Source: Lachnospiraceae bacterium
GTDB taxonomy: Bacteria; Bacillota; Clostridia; Lachnospirales; Lachnospiraceae
Direction: 5' to 3'
NCBI GenBank assembly: GCA_024690825.1
Contig: JAILOK010000056.1
Location: 1-64,000, forward strand
Length of the DNA: 64,000 nucleotides
Shown: piece after piece, positions 42,800 to 51,307 of the stretch
How the letters are laid out: the number at the start of each line of letters is the position of its first letter
Numbering within the stretch: position 1 is the stretch's first letter
Made by a program: the position numbers and the translations under genes
Notes under the pieces: model-generated
What the model was told of the DNA's origin: nothing
Databases searched by the model: none
The model's input: the letters and a program-made list of their open reading frames with translations, nothing else

Positions 42800-44572
42800 A
42801 TGATCCAATCAAGAACCCACAACTGTAATGAACTGGGGATAGGTGATGCAGGTAAAAAGGTTACGATCACCGGGTGGTACGAAAACTTAAGAAAGGTCAG
42901 CAAAACCCTCGGATTTCTCGTACTCAGGGACTTTTACGGATGTACCCAGGTTGTTATCGAAAATGAAAGCATGATGGAAACGATAAACGGGATCAACACC
43001 GAGAGCACACTTTCCGTAACCGGTACAGTCAGGGAAAGATCCAGCAAAAATCCGGAGCTTCCGACGGGTGATATAGAGGTTGTTCCCGAAAAGATCGAAA
43101 TTTTGGGGAAATGTATCTATAACGAGCTGCCTTTTGAGATCCAAAGGTCGCTTGAGGCTGACGAAAATGCCAGACTTAAGTACAGATATCTGGATCTTCG
43201 CAATCCCGCGGTAAAGGACAAGATAATCTTAAGAAGCCGCATAGTGTCGGAACTGAGAAAGGCGATGGAAGATCAGGGATTTCTGGAGATCACGACACCG
43301 ATACTTACCTGTTCTTCTCCGGAAGGAGCAAGGGATTATCTGGTGCCGTCAAGGCTTCATGAAGGCAAATTCTATGCCCTTCCCCAGGCACCGCAGCAGT
43401 TCAAGCAGATACTTATGGCTTCGGGCTTTGACAGATATTTTCAGATAGCGCCCTGCTTCAGGGATGAGGACGCAAGGGCAGACAGGTCGCCGGGAGAGTT
43501 CTATCAGCTGGATATGGAGATGGCCTTTGCAACGCAGGAGGATGTATTTTCGGTGCTTGAAGATGTGCTCCCGCCCATATTCGCTAAATACGGTAAGTAT
43601 GACAAGGCTTCAAAAGCTCCTTTTAAGAGAATCCCTTACAGGGAGGCCCTTGAGAAATACGGAACGGACAAGCCGGACCTTCGCATTGACCTGACGCTTA
43701 CAGATGTAAGCGAACTGTTTTCGGACTGCGGTTTCGAACCCTTTGCATCCGGAAATGTGATAAAGGCCGTGGTCGTATCGGGATTTGAGGGGACAAGAAA
43801 GGTTATCGACAAGCTGTGCGCGGATGTTGAGGTTGTATCGGGCGCGAAACCCTACTGGTTCAAGGTGGGAGAAAACGGCGAGCTTGCCGGAGGAATCGCT
43901 AAATTCCTGCAGGACAGGGCGTCCGATATCATCGAAAAACTTGGACTTTCAAAGGATTCATTTGTTGCGGTTGCTGCCGGAAACAGGAACCAGGCTTATA
44001 AGACAGGCGGAACGCTTATAAAAATGCTTGGTGAGCTTGCACCCTCCCATATGGATAAGGAAGCCTATGAATTCTGCTGGATAGTTGATTTTCCCATGTA
44101 TGAGATCGGTGAGGAGAGCGGAGAACTTGAATTCTGCCACAATCCCTTCTCCATGCCCCAGGGAGGAATGGACGCTCTTATTAATGAAGATCCTCTTTCG
44201 ATCCTGGCATATCAGTATGATCTTGTCTGCAACGGAGTTGAGCTTTCAAGCGGGGCTGTGAGAAATCACGATCCCGAGATAATGATAGAAGCGTTTAAGA
44301 AGGTGGGACTCGGCGAAGAGGATGTGAAAGCAAAATTCCCTGCCATGTATAATGCATTCTGTTACGGAGCTCCGCCTCATGCAGGAATTGCTCCGGGAGT
44401 AGACAGGATGGTGATGCTGATCGCGGGAACGGACAGTATCCGCGAGGTCATCCCTTTCCCTATGAACAAAAATGCCCAGGATCTGATGATGGGAGCGCCT
44501 GCCGCGGTGGAACAAAAGCAGCTTGATGATGTCCATATCGCGATAGTGAGAAATGAAGAAAACGATAATTAG
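42800..44572 (+). CDS. aspS: Aspartyl-tRNA synthetase
   Basis: AspRS charges tRNA-Asp; a bacterial-type enzyme of 590 residues. It has the N-terminal OB domain (VTITGWYENLRKVSKTLGFL), motif 2 region CFRDEDARADRSPGEFYQLD, the GAD insertion domain (about 290-420) typical of bacterial AspRS, and motif 3 GVDRMVMLIAG. Discriminating versus non-discriminating specificity cannot be read reliably here. The ATG at 42800 follows GAGGAG; an ATG at 42773 would overlap the previous gene. Confidence 0.97.
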   Translation: MIQSRTHNCNELGIGDAGKKVTITGWYENLRKVSKTLGFLVLRDFYGCTQVVIENESMMETINGINTESTLSVTGTVRERSSKNPELPTGDIEVVPEKIEILGKCIYNELPFEIQRSLEADENARLKYRYLDLRNPAVKDKIILRSRIVSELRKAMEDQGFLEITTPILTCSSPEGARDYLVPSRLHEGKFYALPQAPQQFKQILMASGFDRYFQIAPCFRDEDARADRSPGEFYQLDMEMAFATQEDVFSVLEDVLPPIFAKYGKYDKASKAPFKRIPYREALEKYGTDKPDLRIDLTLTDVSELFSDCGFEPFASGNVIKAVVVSGFEGTRKVIDKLCADVEVVSGAKPYWFKVGENGELAGGIAKFLQDRASDIIEKLGLSKDSFVAVAAGNRNQAYKTGGTLIKMLGELAPSHMDKEAYEFCWIVDFPMYEIGEESGELEFCHNPFSMPQGGMDALINEDPLSILAYQYDLVCNGVELSSGAVRNHDPEIMIEAFKKVGLGEEDVKAKFPAMYNAFCYGAPPHAGIAPGVDRMVMLIAGTDSIREVIPFPMNKNAQDLMMGAPAAVEQKQLDDVHIAIVRNEENDN

Positions 44573-45038
44573 GATATTATCCCTTATCCCGCCGTTGTCG
44601 TGGATGGCGTTCATTTATTCCATGTCCGACAAGCCCGCGGTCATTTCGACAAACGAGAGCATCACGGTCACGGAGATGCTGTTGAACATGGTATCGGGAT
44701 TCATATATGTGGATCCGGCGAAAAAAGCATATATCATTACCGCAATGGAACCGCATATCAGGAAGATCGCGCATATGACCGAATTCGGGATATTGTTTTT
44801 ATTACTGCTGATCCCGGCTTCGCTTTTTATCAAAAAAATGTCAGTGCGTCCGGTTACCGCTTTTGCCATATCCTTTCTGTACGGGGTTTCGGATGAGATC
44901 CACCAGCTATTTGTCCCGGGACGCGCCGGAATGGTGAGGGATGTTCTGATCGACATGCTGGGCGTAGTTATGGCGCTCATATTATATCTTGTGATCGCCA
45001 TACCGGTGAGAAAACGGATCAGACGAAAAATCCGTTGA
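44553..45038 (+). CDS. VanZ-family membrane protein
   Basis: A 161-residue protein with four membrane spans: LSLIPPLSWMAFIYSMSD, then IRKIAHMTEFGILFLLLL, AISFLYGVSDEIHQLFVPGR and a final VLIDMLGVVMALILYLVI. The Hx2E and DExHQ motifs are the family core. VanZ relatives are widespread and of unclear function; the name does not imply glycopeptide resistance here, as no van operon is present. It overlaps aspS by 20 bases. Its stop codon lies inside the -35 of the rpmF promoter. Confidence 0.9.
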   Translation: MKKTIIRILSLIPPLSWMAFIYSMSDKPAVISTNESITVTEMLLNMVSGFIYVDPAKKAYIITAMEPHIRKIAHMTEFGILFLLLLIPASLFIKKMSVRPVTAFAISFLYGVSDEIHQLFVPGRAGMVRDVLIDMLGVVMALILYLVIAIPVRKRIRRKIR

Positions 45039-45063
45039 CAAAAGGAAAAACGGTCTGTATAAT
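45035..45063 (+). promoter_or_regulatory. Consensus promoter of rpmF
   Basis: TTGACA (45035-45040), 17-base spacer, TATAAT (45058-45063): both boxes match the sigma-A consensus exactly, the strongest promoter in the window. It overlaps the end of the VanZ gene. Confidence 0.95.
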
Positions 45064-45143
45064 CAATCAGTGCGTGTAAATATCGCGCAGGAAACGAAGT
45101 TATTACCGGAACATCCGGCTTTGTCTATAAGGAGGTGTGAAAG

Positions 45144-45323
45144 ATGTCGATCTGCCCGAAGAATAAATCTTCCAAGGGACACAGGGATCAGAGGAGAGCC
45201 AACTGGAAGATGGATACCATGAACCTTGTGAACTGCCCTAAATGCGGAAGCCTGATGCTTCCCCACAGGGTATGCAAAAACTGTGGCACATACAACAAAA
45301 AAGAGATCGTAGCCATGGATTGA
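45144..45323 (+). CDS. rpmF: 50S ribosomal protein L32
   Basis: A 59-residue ribosomal protein, MSICPKNKSSKGHRDQRRAN at the start, with a zinc ribbon of Cys31, Cys34, Cys44 and Cys47 (CPKCG and CKNCG), so the zinc-containing form. AAGGAGGTG (45129-45137) precedes the ATG. The yceD (DUF177) gene that usually lies just upstream is not present here; rpmF has its own consensus promoter and a leader of about 70 bases. A bidirectional terminator follows. Confidence 0.96.
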   Translation: MSICPKNKSSKGHRDQRRANWKMDTMNLVNCPKCGSLMLPHRVCKNCGTYNKKEIVAMD

Positions 45324-45367
45324 AAGACTTTGACAGCAGATGGCTGTCGGGGACTTTTGGGTAAAAG

Positions 45368-45406
45368 AAAAAGGCGGGCAGCTTGAAGGCTGTCCGCTTA
45401 ATTTTT
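45368..45406. terminator. Bidirectional terminator between rpmF and a small - strand ORF
   Basis: GCGGGCAGC (45374-45382) pairs with GCTGTCCGC (45389-45397), one G-T pair. On the + side TTAATTTTTA follows; on the - side the complement of AAAAGAAAAAG gives a T-rich tail. It fits two convergent transcripts. Confidence 0.8.
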
Positions 45407-45598
45407 ATCCTGATCTTCTTCGGGAAGAATGAAATGCCTCGTGCATCCGAAATGCGCTTTGTAGACCTTCTGCCATACGGCCCACATGTATTTGCGGGAG
45501 ATGAAGGGTCTGTCGATCTTTTCCATGTCCTGCAGAGCAGAGACTTCCGTATACAGTTGTTTCGTAAAATCCGAATCAAATCTTATCTTTTTTCTCAT
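45398..45598 (-). CDS. Small basic protein of unknown function, possibly leaderless
   Basis: A 66-residue ORF (MRKKIRFDSDFTKQLYTEVS at the start) that I do not recognise. It is hydrophilic, with a Tyr/Trp-rich middle (KYMWAVWQKVYKAHFGC) and no membrane span. Support for it: its stop abuts a terminator with a T-tail in its own direction, and a promoter TTGAAA-17-TAAAAT lies 9 bases before its ATG. There is no Shine-Dalgarno sequence, which fits a leaderless message. The overlapping + strand frame (45383-45667) has no comparable signals. Confidence 0.55.
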   Translation of the reverse strand: MRKKIRFDSDFTKQLYTEVSALQDMEKIDRPFISRKYMWAVWQKVYKAHFGCTRHFILPEEDQDKN

Positions 45599-45607
45599 GA
45601 TAATGAT

Positions 45608-45636
45608 ATTTTACAGTTATATTCTTCTTATTTCAA
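45608..45636 (-). promoter_or_regulatory. Promoter of the small - strand ORF
   Basis: Reading the - strand: TTGAAA (45636-45631), 17-base spacer, TAAAAT (45613-45608). Transcription should start about 45601, nearly at the ATG (45598). Confidence 0.55.
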
Positions 45637-45641
45637 TAAGA

Positions 45642-45670
45642 TTGATTTTTTTTATCATGTATTGTAAAGT
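45642..45670 (+). promoter_or_regulatory. Promoter of plsX operon
   Basis: TTGATT (45642-45647), 17-base spacer, TAAAGT (45665-45670), about 43 bases before plsX and divergent from the small-ORF promoter; the two -35 boxes are only five bases apart. Confidence 0.55.
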
Positions 45671-45712
45671 AACTATTTGGATACTTTAAGAAGATTTCTG
45701 TGAGAGGAAAAA

Positions 45713-46717
45713 ATGTCCGAAATGGTCAATGTGGCTCTTGATGCCATGGGAGGTGACAACGCTCCGGGTGAGATAATAGCCGGTGCGGTTGATGCGATCG
45801 AAAAAAGAGATAACATCGTCGTGCATCTCGTCGGTAATCATGATGCCGTGGAGAAAGAACTGAAAAAATACACGTATCCGGCAGAAAGGATACATCAGGT
45901 GGATTCCACTGAGGTTATCGAGACCGGAGAGCCGCCGGTCATGGCTATACGCACAAAGAAGGATTCCTCCATAGTGGTCGGCTTAAATCTTGTAAAGGCA
46001 AAAGAGTGCGATGCATTCATAAGCGCCGGAAGCTCAGGCGCCGTACTGGTGGGCGGACAGCTGATCGTTGGAAGGATACGCGGAGTTGAAAGACCGCCTC
46101 TTGCGCCGGTAATTCCCACGAGAAAGGGAATATCTCTCCTTGTGGACTGCGGAGCAAATGTTGATGCGAGGCCTTCCCATATGCTGCAGTTTGCGAAGAT
46201 GGGTTCCATTTATATGGAGTATGTGATGGGAGTCAAAAATCCCAAGGTGTCGATCCTCAATATCGGAGCCGAGGAAGAAAAAGGCAATGCTCTTGTCAAG
46301 GAGACATATCCGATGCTGAAGAACTGCCCGGATATCAACTTCGGAGGTTCGATCGAAGCCCGCGATATAGCAGAGGGGGCAGCAGATGTCATAGTATGCG
46401 AGGCATTTGCGGGAAATGTTGCATTGAAGATGTATGAAGGAGTCGGAAATGTGCTCCTTGCCGAAATGAAGGATGCCATGATGGCTACCCCGTTTACAAA
46501 GCTGGGGGCTCTTCTTATAAAAAAATCCTTAAAGCAGACGCTGAAGCGTTTTGATGCGAAGGAATACGGAGGCGCACCTCTTCTTGGACTGAACGGCCTG
46601 GTGGTCAAGACACACGGCAATGCCGGCAGAAAGGAAGTATCGAATTCGATCATCCAGTGCGTTTCATTCAAGGAAGAAAGGATCAACGACAGGATTAAGG
46701 AAAAACTTGATATTTAA
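45713..46717 (+). CDS. plsX: Phosphate acyltransferase PlsX
   Basis: PlsX converts acyl-ACP to acyl-phosphate, the donor for PlsY in phospholipid synthesis. The 334-residue protein starts MSEMVNVALDAMGGDNAPGE, the family signature, and has SAGSSGAVLVGG and the CEAFAGNVALKMYEGV segment. AGAGG precedes the ATG. It is followed by acpP and then rnc-smc-ftsY, the usual Firmicutes order except that fapR, fabD and fabG are not here. Confidence 0.96.
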   Translation: MSEMVNVALDAMGGDNAPGEIIAGAVDAIEKRDNIVVHLVGNHDAVEKELKKYTYPAERIHQVDSTEVIETGEPPVMAIRTKKDSSIVVGLNLVKAKECDAFISAGSSGAVLVGGQLIVGRIRGVERPPLAPVIPTRKGISLLVDCGANVDARPSHMLQFAKMGSIYMEYVMGVKNPKVSILNIGAEEEKGNALVKETYPMLKNCPDINFGGSIEARDIAEGAADVIVCEAFAGNVALKMYEGVGNVLLAEMKDAMMATPFTKLGALLIKKSLKQTLKRFDAKEYGGAPLLGLNGLVVKTHGNAGRKEVSNSIIQCVSFKEERINDRIKEKLDI

Positions 46718-46766
46718 ATAAAAATATATTCGTTTCCTATATCAAAAGCCATTGGGAGGAAAAATC

Positions 46767-47000
46767 ATGGAATTGGAAAAATTAAAGCAGATCATTGCAG
46801 AGGTTCTGAATGTTGACAAGGATGAGATAACACTGGAGACTACATTTACCGACGATCTCGGCGCGGACAGCCTGGATGTGTTCCAGATCATCATGGGTAT
46901 CGAGCAGGAATTTGAGATAGTGATCGATACCGAGGAAGTGGAAAAGATCGTTACGGTCGGTGATGCGGTCAGCAAAATAAAGGCGGCAAGGGAAAAATAA
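46767..47000 (+). CDS. acpP: Acyl carrier protein
   Basis: A 77-residue acidic carrier for fatty-acid synthesis. LGADSLDVFQIIMGIEQEFE contains Ser35, the 4'-phosphopantetheine site. The ATG at 46767 follows GGGAGG; an in-frame ATG at 46752 overlaps that site and is rejected. A GC-rich hairpin (47021-47028 with 47036-47043) lies between acpP and rnc and may give the small acp message its own 3' end. Confidence 0.96.
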   Translation: MELEKLKQIIAEVLNVDKDEITLETTFTDDLGADSLDVFQIIMGIEQEFEIVIDTEEVEKIVTVGDAVSKIKAAREK

Positions 47001-47020
47001 ACATAAACAGGTTTTCATTT

Positions 47021-47043
47021 GAGCCGGGGTAAAAGCCCGGCTC
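47021..47043 (+). terminator. Hairpin between acpP and rnc
   Basis: GAGCCGGG (47021-47028) with CCCGGCTC (47036-47043), followed by GTTTATT and not a T-run. Possibly a partial terminator or mRNA-stabilising structure. Confidence 0.5.
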
Positions 47044-47059
47044 GTTTATTGGTGGACAT

Positions 47060-47752
47060 ATGAATGACAGGTACCCGATAGAAGATCTTGAAAAAGCGGC
47101 GGGGTGGACCTTTAAGGAAAAGGATTATCTTCTCACTGCCGTCACTCATTCTTCTTATATGAATGAAAGGGTGATCAATATAAAGGAAGATTACGAGCGG
47201 CAGGAGTTTTTGGGTGATGCTGTTTTGGAGCTTATCGTCAGCAGGTTTTTGTTTGATAAGTATCCCGATCTGGATGAAGGCAGGCTGACCAAACTGCGGT
47301 CAAGCCTTGTGTGTGAGCCTTCGCTTGCGCTGGCTGCCCGCCGGATCGGCCTTTCGGAATATATCAGGATGGGAAAGGGCGATGACATGCAGGGTAGCCG
47401 TTACCGTGATTCCATTATATCCGATGTTTTCGAGGCTTTAATAGGAGCGTTGTATCTTGACGGCGGGATGGATGCGGCAAAGCCCTTCGTGGAAAAATAT
47501 GTACTGGAAGACCATGAAAAAAAGGCAGCTTTCGTGGACAGCAAATCCCTGCTTCAGACTCATGTACAGAGAAACGGCATGAAGCTTGAATATAAGCTCG
47601 TGGGACAGAAGGGTCCCGATCATGACAGGGTATATGAAATGGCGGCAGTGATAAACGGAAATGAAGCCGCAAGGGGAACAGGACATACAAAAAAGGCTGC
47701 CGAACAGCAGGCTGCTTATATTGCATACGAAAAAATAAAGGACGGAAAATAA
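47060..47752 (+). CDS. rnc: Ribonuclease III
   Basis: RNase III cleaves double-stranded RNA in rRNA and mRNA processing. The 230-residue protein has the catalytic signature RQEFLGDAVLELIVS and the second acidic pair in DVFEALIGALYLDGG, then a double-stranded RNA-binding domain (about 160-228, KSLLQTHVQRNG and GTGHTKKAAEQQAAYIAY). Only a weak ribosome site precedes the ATG. The stop and the smc ATG are directly adjacent. Confidence 0.97.
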   Translation: MNDRYPIEDLEKAAGWTFKEKDYLLTAVTHSSYMNERVINIKEDYERQEFLGDAVLELIVSRFLFDKYPDLDEGRLTKLRSSLVCEPSLALAARRIGLSEYIRMGKGDDMQGSRYRDSIISDVFEALIGALYLDGGMDAAKPFVEKYVLEDHEKKAAFVDSKSLLQTHVQRNGMKLEYKLVGQKGPDHDRVYEMAAVINGNEAARGTGHTKKAAEQQAAYIAYEKIKDGK

Positions 47753-50700
47753 ATGTATCTGAAAAGTATAGAAATACATGGGTTTAAATCATTTGCGGAC
47801 AGGATCAAGCTCGATTTCCTGAACGGTATCACGGGCATAGTGGGCCCTAACGGATCGGGAAAGAGCAATGTTGCTGACGCAGTGCGATGGGTTCTGGGGG
47901 AGCAGAGCGCCAGACAGCTCAGAGGCTCATCCATGCAGGATGTCATCTTTTCCGGGACAGAGATAAGAAAACCCATGGGCTATGCCTATGTGGCCATAAG
48001 CATTGATAATTCCGACAGGGCTCTTTCCGCGGATTTCGACGAGGTGACCGTTACCAGAAGGGTATACAGATCGGGAGAGAGCGATTATCTGATAAACGGC
48101 AATGAGTGCAGGCTAAAGGATATAAATGAGCTTTTTTATGATACGGGTATCGGAAAAGAAGGATATTCGATAATCGGACAGGGTCAGATAGACAAGATTC
48201 TTTCAGGGCGTCCCGAGGACAGGAGAGAGCTTTTTGATGAGGCTGCCGGTATCGTGAAGTTCAAAAAAAGGAAGGATACTGCCTTAAAACGCCTTGAATC
48301 CGAAAAGAACAATCTGATCAGGGTAAACGACATTCTTTCCGAGGTTGAAAGACAGGTCGGCCCTTTGGAAAAGCAGTCCGAGGCCGCAAAGGAATATCTG
48401 AAAAAGAAGGAAGAGTTAAAGACTCTTGACGCAAATGTTTTTGTCCTCGAACAGAAAAGGTATGAGGATCAGCTTAAGGAACTTGACGAAAAGTACGCGA
48501 TCGTCGAAAAGGATGCCGCCGAAGTTGATGCCCAAATGGAGCAGAGCCGTGTCCGCTATGACGAGATGGGAAAAAAGATCGGGGAACTGGAAGCTCTCAT
48601 AGGAGACATGAGGAATGAACTTTCAAATTCATCCGTTCAGAAGGGAAAGATCGATGCCCAGATACAGGTATTAAAGGAACAGATCAATTCCATCCATACT
48701 TCAGACGGGAATTTCACGGAAAGGACAAAGGCCGTAACGAAGGCCATAGCCGATCATGAAAAGGATCTGGAGGTGTTGGGCAAAACAAAGGAAGATATTG
48801 AGGGGAAATTAAAGGAGATCGAAGAATCGGGTTCGGGCAGCAAGACATCTCTTGAGGAATACGATAAAAAGATCGCCGAATTAAACGAAAAGATCGCAGA
48901 GAAGAAACAGCTTGTTGTCGATACGATAGAGGCAAGAGGCGAGATAAAGGGAAATCTCGAAAGATTAAAGACGATCGGGGAGCAGACTGCATTAAAAAAG
49001 GCAGAGCTTAATTCCCGCCTGCTGAAAACAAAAAGTGACGAGCAGTCGCAGAACGAGACCATATCCGCCTTTGAGAAGGAACTGGAAGAGTTAGGCGAAA
49101 CGATCAGAAAAACCGACGAGGAAATAGCGGCGGTCAATGAAGAAACCGGAAATATCAGGAAGGCACTCGAAGAGGCTGATATAAAGGAAAGACAGATCGA
49201 CGGCCTTTACAGAGAAAATAAGACAAAACTCGAAACCTTAAAAAATATCGCGGAAAGATACGAGGGCTACGGAAATGCCGTCAGGGTCGTGATGTCCCAG
49301 AAATCGACAAATCCCGGCATAAACGGTGTAGTGGCGGACATAATAAAAGTGGATGACAGATATGAAAATGCCATTGAGACCGCACTGGGCGCGAACATGC
49401 AGAATGTCGTGGTTCGTGACGATCAGACCGCCAAGAAGCTCATAGGATATTTAAAGAGCGAAAAAGCGGGAAGAGTCACATTTCTCCCCTTAAGCTCCAT
49501 ACAGAAAAGGGATTTCAACGCGCCCGAGGCTTTAAACAGGCCGGGAGTCATAGGAATGGCCGATACCCTTGTAAATGTGGAAAAGCAGTATATAAAGGTG
49601 GCGCAGAATCTTTTGGGAAACTACATTGTGGTAAACGATATAGATAATGCCTTAAAGCTTGCGGCAGAGTTCCGTTATACCTTAAGGATAGTGACTCTGG
49701 CCGGAGAAGCCCTCAATCCGGGAGGATCGATCTCGGGAGGATCCTTTAAGAATAAGAGCAATTTCCTCGGACGTAAGAGAGAGATAGAAGAACTTGAAAA
49801 GACAGGCAGGGAGCTTTTGAAGGAAAAGGATGCATGCCTGGCGCTTATAGAGGAGAGCCGCGACAAGAGAAATGCGCTTCGCGAAAAACTTGAGACTCTC
49901 ACCGAAAAAATGCAGAATGAGCAGATAAAGCTCAATACGGTAAAGATCAATCTTGATGCCGCCAACGAGAAGAAGCAGGATGCTTTAAGCGGTTCCTACG
50001 GTATCTCAAAGGAAGGGGCGGAGCTTGACAGGCAGATACAGGAAATAGGAGAAAACAGGAAGCAGTACGAGGAAGCGCTTTCACTGTCGGAAAAAACGGA
50101 AAAGGAAGCGGATGAAGCATCGATCGTTTTCTCGGCCGAGCTTGAAAAACTTGAAAACGAAAGTTCAAAGCTTCGCAAGTCTGTGAATGAGCTTGCGATG
50201 AAGAGCGCCCAGTATTCACAGCAGCTGGAGTTTGCAAAGGAAAATATCGACCGTGTCGAGGGTGAGAAAAAGAGACTTTCCGAAGAACTTTCGGCTATTG
50301 AACAGAATCTTGACAAAAACGCGGAGGATGTCAGGGTTAAGGAGGAGCAGATACATGAACTGACCCTGACTTTGGAAACAGCCGATGATGTGAACGATAA
50401 AAAGAGCCTTGAACTGAAAGAAAAAGAAAAGGAAAAGGAGGATCTGACAAAGATCCAGCAGCAGCTTTTCTTTGAAAGAGATGAGACGGCTTCAAGGAAA
50501 CTGGGTCTTGATAAGGAAAAATACAGACTTGAGACACTGAAGGAAAAAACGGCAGCATCGTCTGAAAGTCTGGCCCAGTATATGTGGGATGAATATGAAC
50601 TGACCCTTATAGGAAGCCGGGAACTTGTAAACGGGGAACTTGGATCTCTTTCCGACATGAAACAGAGTACGGTAAGGATAAAGGCTCAGATCAGACAGCT

Positions 50701-51307
50701 CGGTGATGTAAATGTCAACGCCATAGAAGAGTACAGGGAACTGATGGAAAGGTACACCTTCCTCACCGGACAGCGTGATGACATCATAAAGGCAGAGGAA
50801 GATCTGAGAAATATCATCGCCGACCTTGATGAGGCAATGAAAAAGCAGTTCACTGAGCAGTTTGCCGAGATCCAGAAGCAGTTCAACACCGTATTTGTCG
50901 AACTGTTCGGAGGAGGAAAGGGAACGCTCGAACTTGTTGACGAAGAGGATGTCCTTGAGGCAGGCATCATGATCACTGCGCAGCCTCCGGGAAAGAAACT
51001 TCAGAACATGATGCAGCTTTCCGGCGGCGAAAAGGCCCTGACAGCCATAGCCCTGTTATTTGCGATCCAGAACATGAAGCCTTCTCCTTTCTGTCTTCTC
51101 GATGAGATAGAAGCGGCGCTTGATGAAGCAAATGTTGAAAGGTTTGCGAAATACCTGAAAAAACTTACGGAGCATACACAGTTCATTGTCATTACCCACA
51201 GACGCGGCACCATGGTGAAGGCTGACAGGCTCTACGGTATAACCATGCAGGAGAAAGGAGTGTCGACGCAGGTCGCTGTTGACCTGTCTGACGAGACATA
51301 TAAATAA
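47753..51307 (+). CDS. smc: Chromosome segregation SMC protein
   Basis: The condensin-like ATPase that organises the chromosome with ScpA/ScpB. The 1184-residue protein has Walker A GPNGSGKSN (about 32-40), two long coiled coils, a hinge at about 510-670 (GINGVVADIIKVDD to the ISGGSFKNKSN glycine-rich piece), the ABC signature LSGGEKALTAIALLFAIQ and Walker B FCLLDEIEAALDEAN. It follows rnc with no gap and overlaps ftsY by one base, the classic rnc-smc-ftsY operon. Confidence 0.98.
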   Translation: MYLKSIEIHGFKSFADRIKLDFLNGITGIVGPNGSGKSNVADAVRWVLGEQSARQLRGSSMQDVIFSGTEIRKPMGYAYVAISIDNSDRALSADFDEVTVTRRVYRSGESDYLINGNECRLKDINELFYDTGIGKEGYSIIGQGQIDKILSGRPEDRRELFDEAAGIVKFKKRKDTALKRLESEKNNLIRVNDILSEVERQVGPLEKQSEAAKEYLKKKEELKTLDANVFVLEQKRYEDQLKELDEKYAIVEKDAAEVDAQMEQSRVRYDEMGKKIGELEALIGDMRNELSNSSVQKGKIDAQIQVLKEQINSIHTSDGNFTERTKAVTKAIADHEKDLEVLGKTKEDIEGKLKEIEESGSGSKTSLEEYDKKIAELNEKIAEKKQLVVDTIEARGEIKGNLERLKTIGEQTALKKAELNSRLLKTKSDEQSQNETISAFEKELEELGETIRKTDEEIAAVNEETGNIRKALEEADIKERQIDGLYRENKTKLETLKNIAERYEGYGNAVRVVMSQKSTNPGINGVVADIIKVDDRYENAIETALGANMQNVVVRDDQTAKKLIGYLKSEKAGRVTFLPLSSIQKRDFNAPEALNRPGVIGMADTLVNVEKQYIKVAQNLLGNYIVVNDIDNALKLAAEFRYTLRIVTLAGEALNPGGSISGGSFKNKSNFLGRKREIEELEKTGRELLKEKDACLALIEESRDKRNALREKLETLTEKMQNEQIKLNTVKINLDAANEKKQDALSGSYGISKEGAELDRQIQEIGENRKQYEEALSLSEKTEKEADEASIVFSAELEKLENESSKLRKSVNELAMKSAQYSQQLEFAKENIDRVEGEKKRLSEELSAIEQNLDKNAEDVRVKEEQIHELTLTLETADDVNDKKSLELKEKEKEKEDLTKIQQQLFFERDETASRKLGLDKEKYRLETLKEKTAASSESLAQYMWDEYELTLIGSRELVNGELGSLSDMKQSTVRIKAQIRQLGDVNVNAIEEYRELMERYTFLTGQRDDIIKAEEDLRNIIADLDEAMKKQFTEQFAEIQKQFNTVFVELFGGGKGTLELVDEEDVLEAGIMITAQPPGKKLQNMMQLSGGEKALTAIALLFAIQNMKPSPFCLLDEIEAALDEANVERFAKYLKKLTEHTQFIVITHRRGTMVKADRLYGITMQEKGVSTQVAVDLSDETYK

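Noticed and set aside
44553-45038. VanZ gene as antibiotic resistance determinant
   Set aside because: VanZ-family proteins are widespread; no vanHAX or regulator genes are present.
45383-45667. 94-codon + strand frame between rpmF and plsX
   Set aside because: It starts inside the rpmF terminator, has no ribosome site, and overlaps a - strand ORF with better signals.
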